Shown here in pieces: positions 1 through 7,718 of a stretch of 64,000 nucleotides of DNA; the first letter of the stretch is position 1; the number at the start of each line of letters is the position of its first letter. The position numbers and the translations under genes were made by a program. The notes below the pieces were generated by a model. That model had not been told where the DNA came from. It made no database searches and saw only the letters and a program-made list of their open reading frames with translations. This stretch comes from Arthrobacter sp. AL12 (GTDB lineage: Bacteria; Actinomycetota; Actinomycetes; Actinomycetales; Micrococcaceae), in assembly GCF_029960645.1 (NCBI RefSeq), contig NZ_JASBQY010000001.1, positions 207,641-271,640 on the forward strand. The letters run 5' to 3'.

Positions 1-690
1 GGCGCAAAGCGCTGGATCGGACTCGCTTCCGTTGCCCAGATCGCGATCATCTGGGCCAACACCCAAGAAGGCGTCCGCGGGTTCATCGTGCCGACGGACA
101 CACCCGGTTTCGTCGCGACACCCATCGGCTCAAAGCTGTCCATGCGGGCCTCGATCCAATGCGACATCAGGCTCGACACTGTCCGCCTGCCAGCTACCGC
201 GCTGCTTCCGGGCGCTCGTGGACTCAGCGGCCCGTTCGCCTGCCTCAATGAAGCCCGCTACGGGATCATCTGGGGCGCCATGGGCGCGGCCAGGGACTCT
301 TATGAAACCGCACTTGAGTATTCCAAAGAGCGGCTCCAGTTCGGCAAGCCGCTGGCCGGCTACCAGCTCACCCAGGAGAAGCTGGTTAATATGCTCCTGG
401 AGATCCAGAAAGGAACCTTGCTGGCGCTCCATACGGGCCGGCTGAAGGATGCCGGTGCGCTCGAGCCGGTCCACGTCTCCGTGGGGAAGCTCAACAACGT
501 CCGCGAGGCCATCGATATCTGCCGCGAAGCCCGCACCATCCTGGGCGGCAACGGCATCACCTTGGACTATTCGCCGCTGCGTCACGCCAACAACCTCGAA
601 TCCGTGCGCACCTATGAGGGCACGGACGAGGTCCACACCCTCATACTGGGACAGCACATCACTGGTATCTCAGCGTTCCGCCAGGGCTAG
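1..690 (+). CDS. gcdH: Glutaryl-CoA dehydrogenase-like acyl-CoA dehydrogenase (5' truncated by window edge)
   Basis: The frame is open from base 1, so only the C-terminal 229 residues are present and the start lies outside the window. The protein would be a soluble FAD flavoenzyme oxidising an acyl-CoA. Glutaryl-CoA (lysine/tryptophan breakdown) is the likely substrate, because the fragment resembles that subfamily: GAKRWIG at its start, then LNEARYGI, YQLTQEKLVNM and a YEGTDEVH segment. The glutamate of YEGT (fragment residue about 206) is the expected catalytic base. The C-terminus LILGQHITGISAF is typical of the family. The next gene is convergent, with a tandem repeat between them. The substrate is inferred from family resemblance and could be another short-chain acyl-CoA. 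Confidence 0.85.
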   Translation, partial: GAKRWIGLASVAQIAIIWANTQEGVRGFIVPTDTPGFVATPIGSKLSMRASIQCDIRLDTVRLPATALLPGARGLSGPFACLNEARYGIIWGAMGAARDSYETALEYSKERLQFGKPLAGYQLTQEKLVNMLLEIQKGTLLALHTGRLKDAGALEPVHVSVGKLNNVREAIDICREARTILGGNGITLDYSPLRHANNLESVRTYEGTDEVHTLILGQHITGISAFRQG

Positions 691-751
691 CGCCCTACAC
701 GGCGACGCACGCCTGGCGCCATTGCGGCCGACGCTGTGAGATGGCAGCCAC

Positions 752-801
752 GGGAGCCGCGGCCCCGCGGGAGCCGCGGCCCCGCGGGAGCCGCGGGCCC
801 G
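752..801. repeat. Three tandem 17-bp GC-rich repeats
   Basis: The unit GGGAGCCGCGGCCCCGC occurs exactly at 752-768 and 769-785, with a partial third copy at 786-801. The array lies between two convergent acyl-CoA dehydrogenase genes. Each unit contains CCGCGG-type self-complementary cores, so the array can fold and may stop transcription from both sides. It is also a likely site of slippage between strains. Confidence 0.8.
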
Positions 802-808
802 GCCTTCC

Positions 809-2068
809 CTACACGAACGCGGACTTGCCCGTCACGGCCCGGGCCACGATCAGTGAGTTGATCTCGTAGCTGCCCTCATAGGTGTACAGGATCTCGGCAT
901 CACCAAAAAGCTTGCCCATCTCGTAGTCGCTGCTGATCCCGTTGCCGCCCATCAGCGAGCGCCCCATCGCCACCGATGCCCGGGCCAGCCGGGTGGTGGT
1001 GGACTTGGCCATCGCGGCCTGGGCCATCTCGAGCTTGCCGTCCTCCTGGATCCTGGACAGCTGCGCCATCAGCGACAACGACGCCGAGGCGTTGCCCAGA
1101 ATCTCGGCCAGCTGCTGCTGGATCAGCTGGAAGCGCGCCAGTTCCTTGCCGAACTGCTTCCGCTCCAGTGAATAGGCCCGCGCGACGTCGAACGCGGCCA
1201 GCTGGATACCGGCGGCCTGCCAGCCCACCCAGGCGCGCGAATCGCGCAGCAGCTCATTGGCCTTGGAGAAGTCCGTGGCCCCGGGGAGCAGGTTGGACTT
1301 CGGGATGCGGACCTCGTCGAGCACGATATCGGCGTTCTGCATGATCCGCAGACCGATTTTGTTCGCGATCTTGGTGGCGGTGTAGCCGGGGCGGTCTGTC
1401 TCCACGATGAAGCCTTTGATCTGCTGGTCCGCGACGTCCCGCGCCCACACCACGGCGAAGTCCGCAATGGTGCCGGCGCCGATCCAGCGCTTGGCGCCGT
1501 TGATGACCCACTCCCCGCCGTCCAGCCGTGCCGTGGCGGCCAGGCCGCCCGCGATGTCCGAGCCGTGCTCCGGTTCGGTCAGGGCGAAGGCGCCAATCTG
1601 CGTCAGGGCCGTAAGCCCCGGCAGCCAGCGCGCCTTCTGCTCCTCTGAGCCGAGCTGGTCGATCATGCCGACGATCAGCTCATTGTGGATCCCCACGAGG
1701 GCAGAGAGGGACACATCTGCGCGGGCCACCTCGACGTACATCAGGCCCTTGAACAGCTTGGACGTCCCATCCGTCTGCAGGGCGCCCAGGCCGTACTTGC
1801 CGAGCTCGGCGACCAGCCCGAAGGGAAATTCCTCACGGTTCCAGTACTCGATCGAGGCCGCCCGGATCCGGGACTGGAGGAAGCCTCGGATTTCCTGGTA
1901 GCGGGACTGCTCCTCCGGGGAAAGCAGGTCGACGATGTACATCAGGTCGGCGTCCGGGAACGGCGGCGCCGCCATACCGGCCGCGCTCTCCGCTGCTGAC
2001 GCGGCGGGCTGCCGCTGTCTGGGCTCTGCTGTGAGGGTCGGTCCGCTGGCACGTCCTTGTGGCTGCAC
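809..2068 (-). CDS. Acyl-CoA dehydrogenase
   Basis: A 419-residue acyl-CoA dehydrogenase: an FAD enzyme forming a trans-2-enoyl-CoA and passing electrons to ETF. Visible family blocks are IGAFALTEPEHGSD (FAD/substrate loop), NGAKRWIGAG, the helical C-terminal region LERKQFGKELARFQLIQQQLAE, and YTYEGSYEINSLIVARAVTG, whose YEGS glutamate is the predicted base. The start chosen is GTG at 2068, with GAAGGG about 10 bases upstream. Internal ATGs at 1975 and 1942 would remove a Pro/Ala/Gln-rich leader and are possible. It is divergent from the acyl-CoA synthetase at 2239. Next to a valine operon 5 kb away, isobutyryl-CoA is a plausible substrate, but the sequence does not prove it. Confidence 0.85.
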   Translation of the reverse strand: MQPQGRASGPTLTAEPRQRQPAASAAESAAGMAAPPFPDADLMYIVDLLSPEEQSRYQEIRGFLQSRIRAASIEYWNREEFPFGLVAELGKYGLGALQTDGTSKLFKGLMYVEVARADVSLSALVGIHNELIVGMIDQLGSEEQKARWLPGLTALTQIGAFALTEPEHGSDIAGGLAATARLDGGEWVINGAKRWIGAGTIADFAVVWARDVADQQIKGFIVETDRPGYTATKIANKIGLRIMQNADIVLDEVRIPKSNLLPGATDFSKANELLRDSRAWVGWQAAGIQLAAFDVARAYSLERKQFGKELARFQLIQQQLAEILGNASASLSLMAQLSRIQEDGKLEMAQAAMAKSTTTRLARASVAMGRSLMGGNGISSDYEMGKLFGDAEILYTYEGSYEINSLIVARAVTGKSAFV

Positions 2069-2155
2069 GGGCAGGTATCCCTTCGTAGTGATCCGGTCCT
2101 GAACCGGGTCGGCTCTTCCAAACCCTTGGATGTCCTAGTATATTGCATAGTGATG

Positions 2156-2190
2156 GTGATCACTGGGCAACCCCGTGATCACCGGGCAAC
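2156..2190. promoter_or_regulatory. Two direct repeats with palindromic core (candidate operator)
   Basis: GTGATCACTGGGCAAC (2156-2171) and GTGATCACCGGGCAAC (2175-2190) are 15/16 identical and 19 bp apart, nearly two helical turns. Each carries the perfect palindrome GTGATCAC. They lie in the divergent region between the acyl-CoA dehydrogenase and acyl-CoA synthetase genes, just after a possible promoter (TTGGAT 2126-2131, TAGTGA 2148-2153). That position suits a repressor acting on the synthetase promoter. The protein that binds is unknown; the MarR protein encoded at 4027 is one candidate. Confidence 0.5.
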
Positions 2191-2238
2191 GGCGCCGGGC
2201 TTGAAACGGCTGCGCCACCAGACTTCGAAAGGTGCACC

Positions 2239-3990
2239 ATGACAGTCACTGAGGAATTCCGCGTAGCACGCGACCGCATGCTTGACCTCCGGAAGGACTA
2301 CGAGGCGGCGCGCAGCGAATTCCAGTGGCCGCGCTTTGAGCACTTCAATTTCGCCCTCGACTGGTTCGACCAGATCGCGGCAGACCCGGCCAAGGCGAAC
2401 AACCCGGCCCTCGTCATCGTCGAGCAGGACGGCTCCGCCACGCGGCGCAGCTACGCGGACCTGTCCCGGCGCTCGGCCCAGTTGGCCAACTGGCTCCGTA
2501 GCCAGGGTGTGCGGCGCGGTGACCGGATGATCATCATGCTCGGCAACCAGGTGGAACTCTGGGAACTGATGCTCGCCGGCATCAAGCTGGGCATCGTCAT
2601 GATCCCCACCACCACCCTGATGGGGCCCGCGGACCTCAAGGACCGGGTGGAGCGCGGCGGCGCGAACTGGGCCGCCGTCGGGAGCGCCAATATCGGCAAG
2701 TTCGCCGAGGTCCCAGGCGACTACACCCTGATCGAAATCGGCGGCGGCGGCGGCGGCGACGCCGGCATAGACACGGCCGCCCTGCAGTACACGGAGTCCT
2801 CCGGCGCACCGGAGGCCTTCACCCCGGACGCTCCGACCCGGGCCGACGAGACACTGCTGCTCTACTTCACCTCGGGCACCACCTCCAAGGCCAAGCTGGT
2901 CGAGCACACGCACACCTCCTACCCGGTGGGCCACCTGTCCACCATGTTCTGGATCGGGATGGAACCCGGCGATGTGCACCTCAACGTGGCCTCGCCCGGC
3001 TGGGCCAAGCACGCCTGGTCCAACGTCTTCACGCCCTGGATCGCCGAAGCCTGCGTGTTCATCTACAACTACGAACGCTTCGACGCCAAGGCACTCATGG
3101 AGCAGATGGACCGCGAGTCGGTGACGAGCTTCTGCGCCCCTCCCACGGTCTGGCGCATGCTCATCCAGGCCGACCTGACCCTGCTGAAGAACCCGCCCAC
3201 CAAGGTGGTCTCCGCCGGCGAGCCGCTCAACGCCGAGGTGATCGACCAGGTCCAGCGCGCCTGGGGACAGACCATCCGCGACGGCTTCGGCCAGACCGAA
3301 TCCACGGTGCAGATCGCCAACACCCCCGGCCAGCCGATCAAGATCGGCGCCATGGGCAAGCCGCTGCCCGGCTACGACGTCGTGCTCGTGGACCCGGCGA
3401 CGGGAGACGAGGGCGACGACGGCGAGCTCTGCCTGCGCCTTGACCCCCGCCCGGTCGGGCTGATGAAGGCGTACTACGGTGATCCCGAAAAGACGGCGGA
3501 GGCATTCCGCGACGGCTACTACCACACCGGCGACATGGCCAGCCGGGACGAGCGCGGCATCATCACCTATGTGGGCCGCGGCGACGACGTCTTCAAGTCC
3601 TCCGATTACCGGCTGTCACCGTTCGAGCTGGAAAGCGTGCTGATCGAGCACCCGGCGGTGGCCGAGGCCGCCGTCGTCCCCTCCCCGGACCCGCTCAAGC
3701 TCTCGGTGCCCAAGGCGTTTGTGGTCCTGGCCGCCGGGCACGTGGCCGGCCCGGAACTTGCCGAGGACATCCTGCGGTACTGCCGGGACCATCTGGCCCC
3801 GTTCAAGCGGATCCGCCGGCTGGAGTTCGCGGAACTGCCCAAGACCATCTCGGGCAAGATCCGGCGTGTGGAGCTGCGGCACAGCGAAGAACTGCGCCAC
3901 GGCGGCGGGACGGTCCCGGCCGGGCTCGGCACGGAATACTCCGAAGCCGACTTCCCCGGTCTGAAAAGCCCCGCCGAAAAGCTAGGCTGA
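2239..3990 (+). CDS. AMP-forming acyl-CoA synthetase/ligase
   Basis: A 583-residue member of the adenylate-forming superfamily. It would activate a carboxylic acid with ATP to an acyl-AMP and then load it on CoA in the cytoplasm. The phosphate-binding loop is LLYFTSGTTSKAKLVEH, in which the usual GTTGxPK reads GTTSKAK. Other core motifs are DGFGQTES, YHTGDMA, the hinge YVGRGDDVFKSSDYR, and LPKTISGKIRR with the C-terminal catalytic lysine. The overall layout resembles medium-chain acyl-CoA or aromatic-acid ligases. The ATG at 2239 follows AAAGGTGCACC. Downstream are marR and a GAF-LuxR gene on the same strand. The natural substrate cannot be read from the sequence. Confidence 0.85.
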   Translation: MTVTEEFRVARDRMLDLRKDYEAARSEFQWPRFEHFNFALDWFDQIAADPAKANNPALVIVEQDGSATRRSYADLSRRSAQLANWLRSQGVRRGDRMIIMLGNQVELWELMLAGIKLGIVMIPTTTLMGPADLKDRVERGGANWAAVGSANIGKFAEVPGDYTLIEIGGGGGGDAGIDTAALQYTESSGAPEAFTPDAPTRADETLLLYFTSGTTSKAKLVEHTHTSYPVGHLSTMFWIGMEPGDVHLNVASPGWAKHAWSNVFTPWIAEACVFIYNYERFDAKALMEQMDRESVTSFCAPPTVWRMLIQADLTLLKNPPTKVVSAGEPLNAEVIDQVQRAWGQTIRDGFGQTESTVQIANTPGQPIKIGAMGKPLPGYDVVLVDPATGDEGDDGELCLRLDPRPVGLMKAYYGDPEKTAEAFRDGYYHTGDMASRDERGIITYVGRGDDVFKSSDYRLSPFELESVLIEHPAVAEAAVVPSPDPLKLSVPKAFVVLAAGHVAGPELAEDILRYCRDHLAPFKRIRRLEFAELPKTISGKIRRVELRHSEELRHGGGTVPAGLGTEYSEADFPGLKSPAEKLG

Positions 3991-4026
3991 ACCGTATGAG
4001 ATTCGGGACGAGACGCTGGGGGTGCC

Positions 4027-4533
4027 GTGGCAACGCCGCTGCCGCGTGATCCGATCGCCGACGCCCGGCTGAACTGGGAGCGGCACGGCTGGTCCGACGT
4101 CGCCGCACCGATGGCGGCCATCACCGCCATCATGCGGACCCAGCAGATCCTGCTGGCCCGGATCGAGGGTGTCCTGAAGCCGTTCGGGCTGACGTTTGCC
4201 CGCTACGAGCTGCTCGCCCTGCTGAGCTTCGCCCGCAGCGGCGCGCTGCCCATGAACAAGGCGAGCGCGCTGCTGCAGGTCCATCCCACCTCGGTGACCA
4301 ACGCCGTCGACCGGCTGCAGGGCGCGGGGCTGGTGATCCGCTCTCCGCATCCCACGGACGGGCGCACCACCCTGATTGAACTCACGCAGGAAGGGCGTAC
4401 GCTGGCTAAAAGAGCGACGGCGGCACTGAACTCCGACGTGTTCGCCCAGTCCGGGTTCGCGGAGCAGGATGTCGACCAGCTGATCCGGATCCTTGGCACC
4501 TTCCGCCGCAACGCCGGCGATTTCAGCGAATAA
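4027..4533 (+). CDS. MarR family transcriptional regulator
   Basis: A 168-residue winged-helix regulator of the MarR type. The recognition region is ALPMNKASALLQVHPTSVTNAVDRL, followed by the wing HPTDGRTTLIELTQEG with its conserved D-x-R. Such proteins dimerise on palindromic operators and usually release DNA on binding a small aromatic or acyl ligand. The GTG start at 4027 follows a G-run only about 4 bases upstream. An alternative ATG at 3996 opens only a 17-codon overlapping frame. The gene lies 36 bases behind the acyl-CoA synthetase and probably shares its transcript, so control of that synthetase is a reasonable inference. Confidence 0.85.
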   Translation: MATPLPRDPIADARLNWERHGWSDVAAPMAAITAIMRTQQILLARIEGVLKPFGLTFARYELLALLSFARSGALPMNKASALLQVHPTSVTNAVDRLQGAGLVIRSPHPTDGRTTLIELTQEGRTLAKRATAALNSDVFAQSGFAEQDVDQLIRILGTFRRNAGDFSE

Positions 4534-4565
4534 CCCCGGCCGGAGGGCCCCAACAGAACTGACTT

Positions 4566-4587
4566 CCCGTCACAATGCAGTGACGGG
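4566..4587. promoter_or_regulatory. Perfect inverted repeat ahead of the GAF-LuxR gene
   Basis: CCCGTCAC and GTGACGGG form a perfect 8-bp inverted repeat around the six-base loop AATGCA, 32 bp after the marR stop and 24 bp before the GAF-LuxR start. It could be a weak terminator for marR (only TT follows) or an operator. Its symmetry and place near a regulator start favour an operator slightly. Confidence 0.45.
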
Positions 4588-4611
4588 TTCCGCGGCACCA
4601 GGAGACGACTC

Positions 4612-5466
4612 ATGCAGCCGAACGCCTATTCCCGCCCCGATGACCGGGAGCTGCTCCGGGCCTCCCTGCGCCTGCTCTCCGGCAGGTTCCGGCCCGCCGT
4701 GCTTTTCGCCGGGCTGGCCAGCGGTGAGCTGCTGCAGCTGACAGACTTCCTTGGCACCGCCACATCCAGCCTGCAACAGCTGGTCGTCGTCCCCGGCGCG
4801 GGCCTCGGCGGCCGCGTCTTCACCCAGCGGCGGCCTTACCTCGTCGAGGACTACATCGCCTCCGAGGGAATTACCCATGAGTACGACCTCGCCGTCCGGC
4901 GGGAACGCCTGACCTCTATGGCGGCCGTTCCCGTGGTGGTCCAGGGACGGTCGCGGGCGGTGCTGTACATCGCCAGCAGGGACAGCGCCCCGCTGGGCGA
5001 AAACGCCGTGTGCGAGGCGATGGAGGCGGCCGCCGAAATCGCCGCCGAACTGCGGATCCGGGACGAGGTGGACCGCAGGGTCTCGATCATCGATACCGCC
5101 AGGGCCGCGCCCGCCCTCGTCCAGGACCGCAGCTGGCTCGAGCACGTCCGGGAAGCCCACGCCGAGCTGCGGTCCCTGGCCGGCACGGTGTCAGATCCCC
5201 ATCTGGCGCGGCAGCTGGACATCATCGGCAGCCATCTGGCGCCGCCGTCCGCCGTCGGCATCCATCCGACGGCCCGGCTGGCCCGCCGTGAGCTCGATGT
5301 GCTGGCGCAGGTGGCGCTGGGCTGTTCGTACCAGGAAACCGCCGAACGCCTCGGCTTGAAGGCCGTGACGGTCAAGAGCTACCTGCAGAACGCCATGTCC
5401 AAATTATCTGCGCACAACCGGCTCGAGGCCGTGTCCGCGGCCCGCCGGCTGGGGCTCATCCCGTAG
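4612..5466 (+). CDS. GAF-domain LuxR-type regulator
   Basis: A 284-residue two-domain regulator. Residues of about 10-150 resemble a GAF sensor (VPGAGLGGRVFTQRRPYLVEDY, then MAAVPVVVQGRSRAVLYIASR). The C-terminal 65 residues form a LuxR/FixJ helix-turn-helix (LARRELDVLAQVALGCSYQETAERLGL, split here only by description, then VKSYLQNAMSKL). No receiver domain or phospho-acceptor is present, so a small molecule probably binds the GAF domain. The ATG follows CAGGAGACGACTC. It is convergent with the MHS transporter, and a perfect inverted repeat sits in that transporter's promoter region. The regulator may therefore control the transporter, but this is untested inference. Confidence 0.85.
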   Translation: MQPNAYSRPDDRELLRASLRLLSGRFRPAVLFAGLASGELLQLTDFLGTATSSLQQLVVVPGAGLGGRVFTQRRPYLVEDYIASEGITHEYDLAVRRERLTSMAAVPVVVQGRSRAVLYIASRDSAPLGENAVCEAMEAAAEIAAELRIRDEVDRRVSIIDTARAAPALVQDRSWLEHVREAHAELRSLAGTVSDPHLARQLDIIGSHLAPPSAVGIHPTARLARRELDVLAQVALGCSYQETAERLGLKAVTVKSYLQNAMSKLSAHNRLEAVSAARRLGLIP

Positions 5467-5484
5467 GGCGGGACTAATCCCAAC

Positions 5485-5522
5485 AGGGCGGGGCTGCCGG
5501 TTTTCACCGGCTGCCCCGCCCT
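5485..5522. terminator. Bidirectional terminator hairpin
   Basis: A 16-bp GC-rich stem with a single mismatch (AGGGCGGGGCTGCCGG against CCGGCTGCCCCGCCCT) and a six-base loop. It lies 19 bases after the LuxR gene and 57 bases after the convergent MHS transporter gene. There is no long T-run, as is common in high-GC actinobacteria. Confidence 0.75.
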
Positions 5523-5579
5523 TCCCGCGGATCCCCCAACGAACGGAATCCGCAGGCCCGATTGGCTCGGGGCAGGTCC

Positions 5580-6977
5580 CTAGGGACCTGCGACGGGCGC
5601 GATAAATGCGGCGTCGTCCACATGCTTCGAGGAGGTGTGCGGACCGCCGTCTTCCAGCCCCTGCTTTTCGCGGTTGGGCAGAGCCAGGGTGCAGAGCACA
5701 CTGAATACGCCGATCCCGGCGAGCAGGATCCCGATGGACCACGCACCGGACGTGACGGCAAGCTGCGCTGCCACCAGCGGGACGATGCCTCCGCCGACGA
5801 CGCCGGCCAGGTTGTAGCCCATGCCGGCGCCGGTGTAGCGGTAGCGGGTCTCAAAGAGCTCCGGCAGCAGTGCCCCGGCAGGGCCGTAGGCGATGGCGAA
5901 GATCACCAGGGTGACCGTGAGGCCGAAGCCGAAGGCGAACACGGTGTTCGCGCTGAGGATCGGGAACAGCATGAGCGACCACGGCACAGCGAGAATGCAC
6001 GAGGTGGCGATGACCTTTTTGCGGCCGAAGCGGTCCGAGAGAACGCCGGAGGCCAGGGTGGCGGCGGCGACAAAGAGCGAGGAGACCATGCCCGTGCTCA
6101 GCACTTCAACGCGGCTCAGTCCCATGCCGGTGGGGCTCGTGGCAAAGCTGGTGAGGTAGGCGGTGCCAACGTAGAAGAAGGCGAACAGGAGAGTCAGGGA
6201 GCCGCCGGCGAGGAGGATTTCGCGCGGCTGGCGCTTGACGGACTCGAGGATGGGCAGCTTGGTGCCGGTATCGGTAACCTTGGCGGCGTTCTTGAATACC
6301 GGCGTCTCCTCGATGCTCAGCCGCACCCACAGGCCCACGAGGACCAGCACTGCGCTGAGGATGAACGGAACCCGCCATCCGATCGTGATGAATGCCTCGG
6401 ACTTGTCCCCCAGCGTCAGGTTGGTGAGGAGGAACGTGCCACTGGCCAGGGCGAAGGCAACCGACGGGCCGAGTTGCGGGAAGGAGCCGAACAGCCCGCG
6501 CTTTCCCACGGGAGCATATTCGGCTACGAGGAGCGTGGCGCCGGCCCATTCCCCGCCAACGGCGAGGCCCTGCACGAAGCGGAGCACCACCAGCAGGATG
6601 GGGGCGGCCACGCCGATGGTGCTGGCGTCCGGAATCAGGCCGATCATCACGGTGGCGATGCCCATCATGAGCAGCGTGGTGATGAGGGTTTTCTTCCGCC
6701 CGATCCGGTCTCCGAAGTGGCCGAAGATGATCGCACCGACGGGACGGGCGAAGAAGGCGACGGCGAACGTGCCGAAGGAGGCAATGGTGCCGGCTGCGGC
6801 GCCCAGAGCCGGGAAGAACACGACCGGGAAGACCAGGGCGGCAGCGGTGCCGTAGATGAAGAAGTCGTAGAACTCGATGGTGGTTCCGGCGGCGCTGGCG
6901 AAGGCAACCTTGCGCAGCGTCTTCTTGCTGGGCGGCGCTTGCAGCCCGGCCGGCGAAGTCGGTGAAACTGAAGTCAT
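5580..6977 (-). CDS. MHS-family MFS transporter (organic acid:H+ symporter)
   Basis: A 465-residue protein with 12 predicted membrane segments, of the metabolite:H+ symporter type within the major facilitator superfamily. Diagnostic stretches are TTIEFYDFFIYGTAAAL in segment 1, FGHFGDRIGRKKTL (the loop 2-3 motif GDRxGRK), RFVQGLAVGGEWAGA in segment 4, LFGSFPQLG and SDRFGRKK in the second half. Relatives import shikimate, 2-oxoglutarate, citrate, proline or betaine. The substrate here is unknown; neighbouring acyl-CoA genes suggest a carboxylate. AAAGGAG lies 7 bases before the ATG. The divergent DUF1761 gene shares a promoter region carrying a perfect inverted repeat. Confidence 0.9.
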   Translation of the reverse strand: MTSVSPTSPAGLQAPPSKKTLRKVAFASAAGTTIEFYDFFIYGTAAALVFPVVFFPALGAAAGTIASFGTFAVAFFARPVGAIIFGHFGDRIGRKKTLITTLLMMGIATVMIGLIPDASTIGVAAPILLVVLRFVQGLAVGGEWAGATLLVAEYAPVGKRGLFGSFPQLGPSVAFALASGTFLLTNLTLGDKSEAFITIGWRVPFILSAVLVLVGLWVRLSIEETPVFKNAAKVTDTGTKLPILESVKRQPREILLAGGSLTLLFAFFYVGTAYLTSFATSPTGMGLSRVEVLSTGMVSSLFVAAATLASGVLSDRFGRKKVIATSCILAVPWSLMLFPILSANTVFAFGFGLTVTLVIFAIAYGPAGALLPELFETRYRYTGAGMGYNLAGVVGGGIVPLVAAQLAVTSGAWSIGILLAGIGVFSVLCTLALPNREKQGLEDGGPHTSSKHVDDAAFIAPVAGP

Positions 6978-7052
6978 GGCAATCTCCTTTGATGTCTGCC
7001 TCGATGCGCGGCTTTGTGACTTAGCTCACCGTAGTCAAAAGCGTGGACATCC

Positions 7053-7076
7053 AACTACCTCCCAAAAGAGGTAGTT
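7053..7076. promoter_or_regulatory. Perfect 9-bp inverted repeat (operator) between MHS transporter and DUF1761 genes
   Basis: AACTACCTC at 7053-7061 and GAGGTAGTT at 7068-7076 are exact reverse complements separated by six bases (CCAAAA). The site lies in the 172-bp divergent promoter region, 76 bp from the transporter start and 74 bp from the DUF1761 start. Size and symmetry fit a dimeric helix-turn-helix regulator. The GAF-LuxR protein encoded beyond the transporter is the nearest candidate. Confidence 0.65.
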
Positions 7077-7149
7077 CCGAAAGCGCGGGACCTCAAGGGC
7101 AGTCCCCCTAGACTTCGGAAAGAAACCAACCCTGAACCTGAGGAGCGCG

Positions 7150-7578
7150 ATGATCCCGGAGATCAACATCTGGGCGGTACTGCTGGCCACCCTGTCCAGC
7201 ATGGTGGTGGGGTCCGTCTGGTACACACCGAAGGTGTTCGGCAACTACTGGATGCGCGTCGCCAAGGTCACCCCGAGCGGGGACGCCAAGGACGCCGTCA
7301 AACCGATCCTGATCACCCTGGTGGTCAGCTTCGTCAGCGCGTGGGTGCTGGCCGGGTCCGCCGCCATCTCGCAGCACTTCTACGGCGGGAATTTCCTGGT
7401 CAACACCCTGGTCACCGCACTGATCCTGTGGGCGGGGTTCACGGCGGCGCGCTTCATCACGCACGATGCCTTCGAAGGCCGCCCGGCCGGACTCACGGTA
7501 CTGAACTGCGCGCACGAACTCGTGACCCTGATGGTGATGGCCCTCATCATCGGCCTGTTCGGCATCAGCGCGGCCTGA
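7150..7578 (+). CDS. DUF1761-like small membrane protein
   Basis: A 142-residue integral membrane protein with about four hydrophobic segments (residues about 5-22, 57-78, 83-100 and 120-138). The pattern INIWAVLLATLSSMVVGSVWY, then FGNYWM, and a central WAGFTAARFITHDAFEG matches my recollection of DUF1761 proteins, which have no established function. GAGGAG lies 5 bases before the ATG. It is followed by a strong hairpin terminator, so it appears to be transcribed alone. Confidence 0.75.
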   Translation: MIPEINIWAVLLATLSSMVVGSVWYTPKVFGNYWMRVAKVTPSGDAKDAVKPILITLVVSFVSAWVLAGSAAISQHFYGGNFLVNTLVTALILWAGFTAARFITHDAFEGRPAGLTVLNCAHELVTLMVMALIIGLFGISAA

Positions 7579-7623
7579 TGTCCCGAGTGCGTCGGCAGCC
7601 CCGCGCGGCGGGTCCGGCCTGGC

Positions 7624-7680
7624 GACACGCCAAAGCCCTGGCGCTTCCGGAATACGGCAGCGTCAGGGCTTTGGCGCGTC
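7624..7680. terminator. Strong bidirectional terminator hairpin
   Basis: A long stem pairs 7628-7645 (CGCCAAAGCCCTGGCGCT) with 7659-7676 (AGCGTCAGGGCTTTGGCG), with one G-T wobble and a 13-base loop, and can be extended to 7624-7680. It lies between the convergent DUF1761 and enoyl-CoA hydratase genes. Confidence 0.8.
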
Positions 7681-7718
7681 ATGGGACGGTTCCCGCGTCG
7701 CAGCAACGTCCGCAGGTG

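Noticed and set aside
2179-3525. Long open frame on the minus strand opposite the acyl-CoA synthetase gene
   Set aside because: It is a high-GC shadow frame; the plus-strand protein has all synthetase motifs while this frame has His/Gly/Val-rich sequence without any family pattern. Similar long shadows at 5562-6965, 28529-30823 and 30025-33099 were rejected for the same reason.
3996-4049. A 17-codon leaderless gene (ATG at 3996) overlapping the marR start
   Set aside because: TAGGCT is well placed before it, but the product is an Arg/Ala-rich random-looking peptide, and its stop is not coupled to the marR start.
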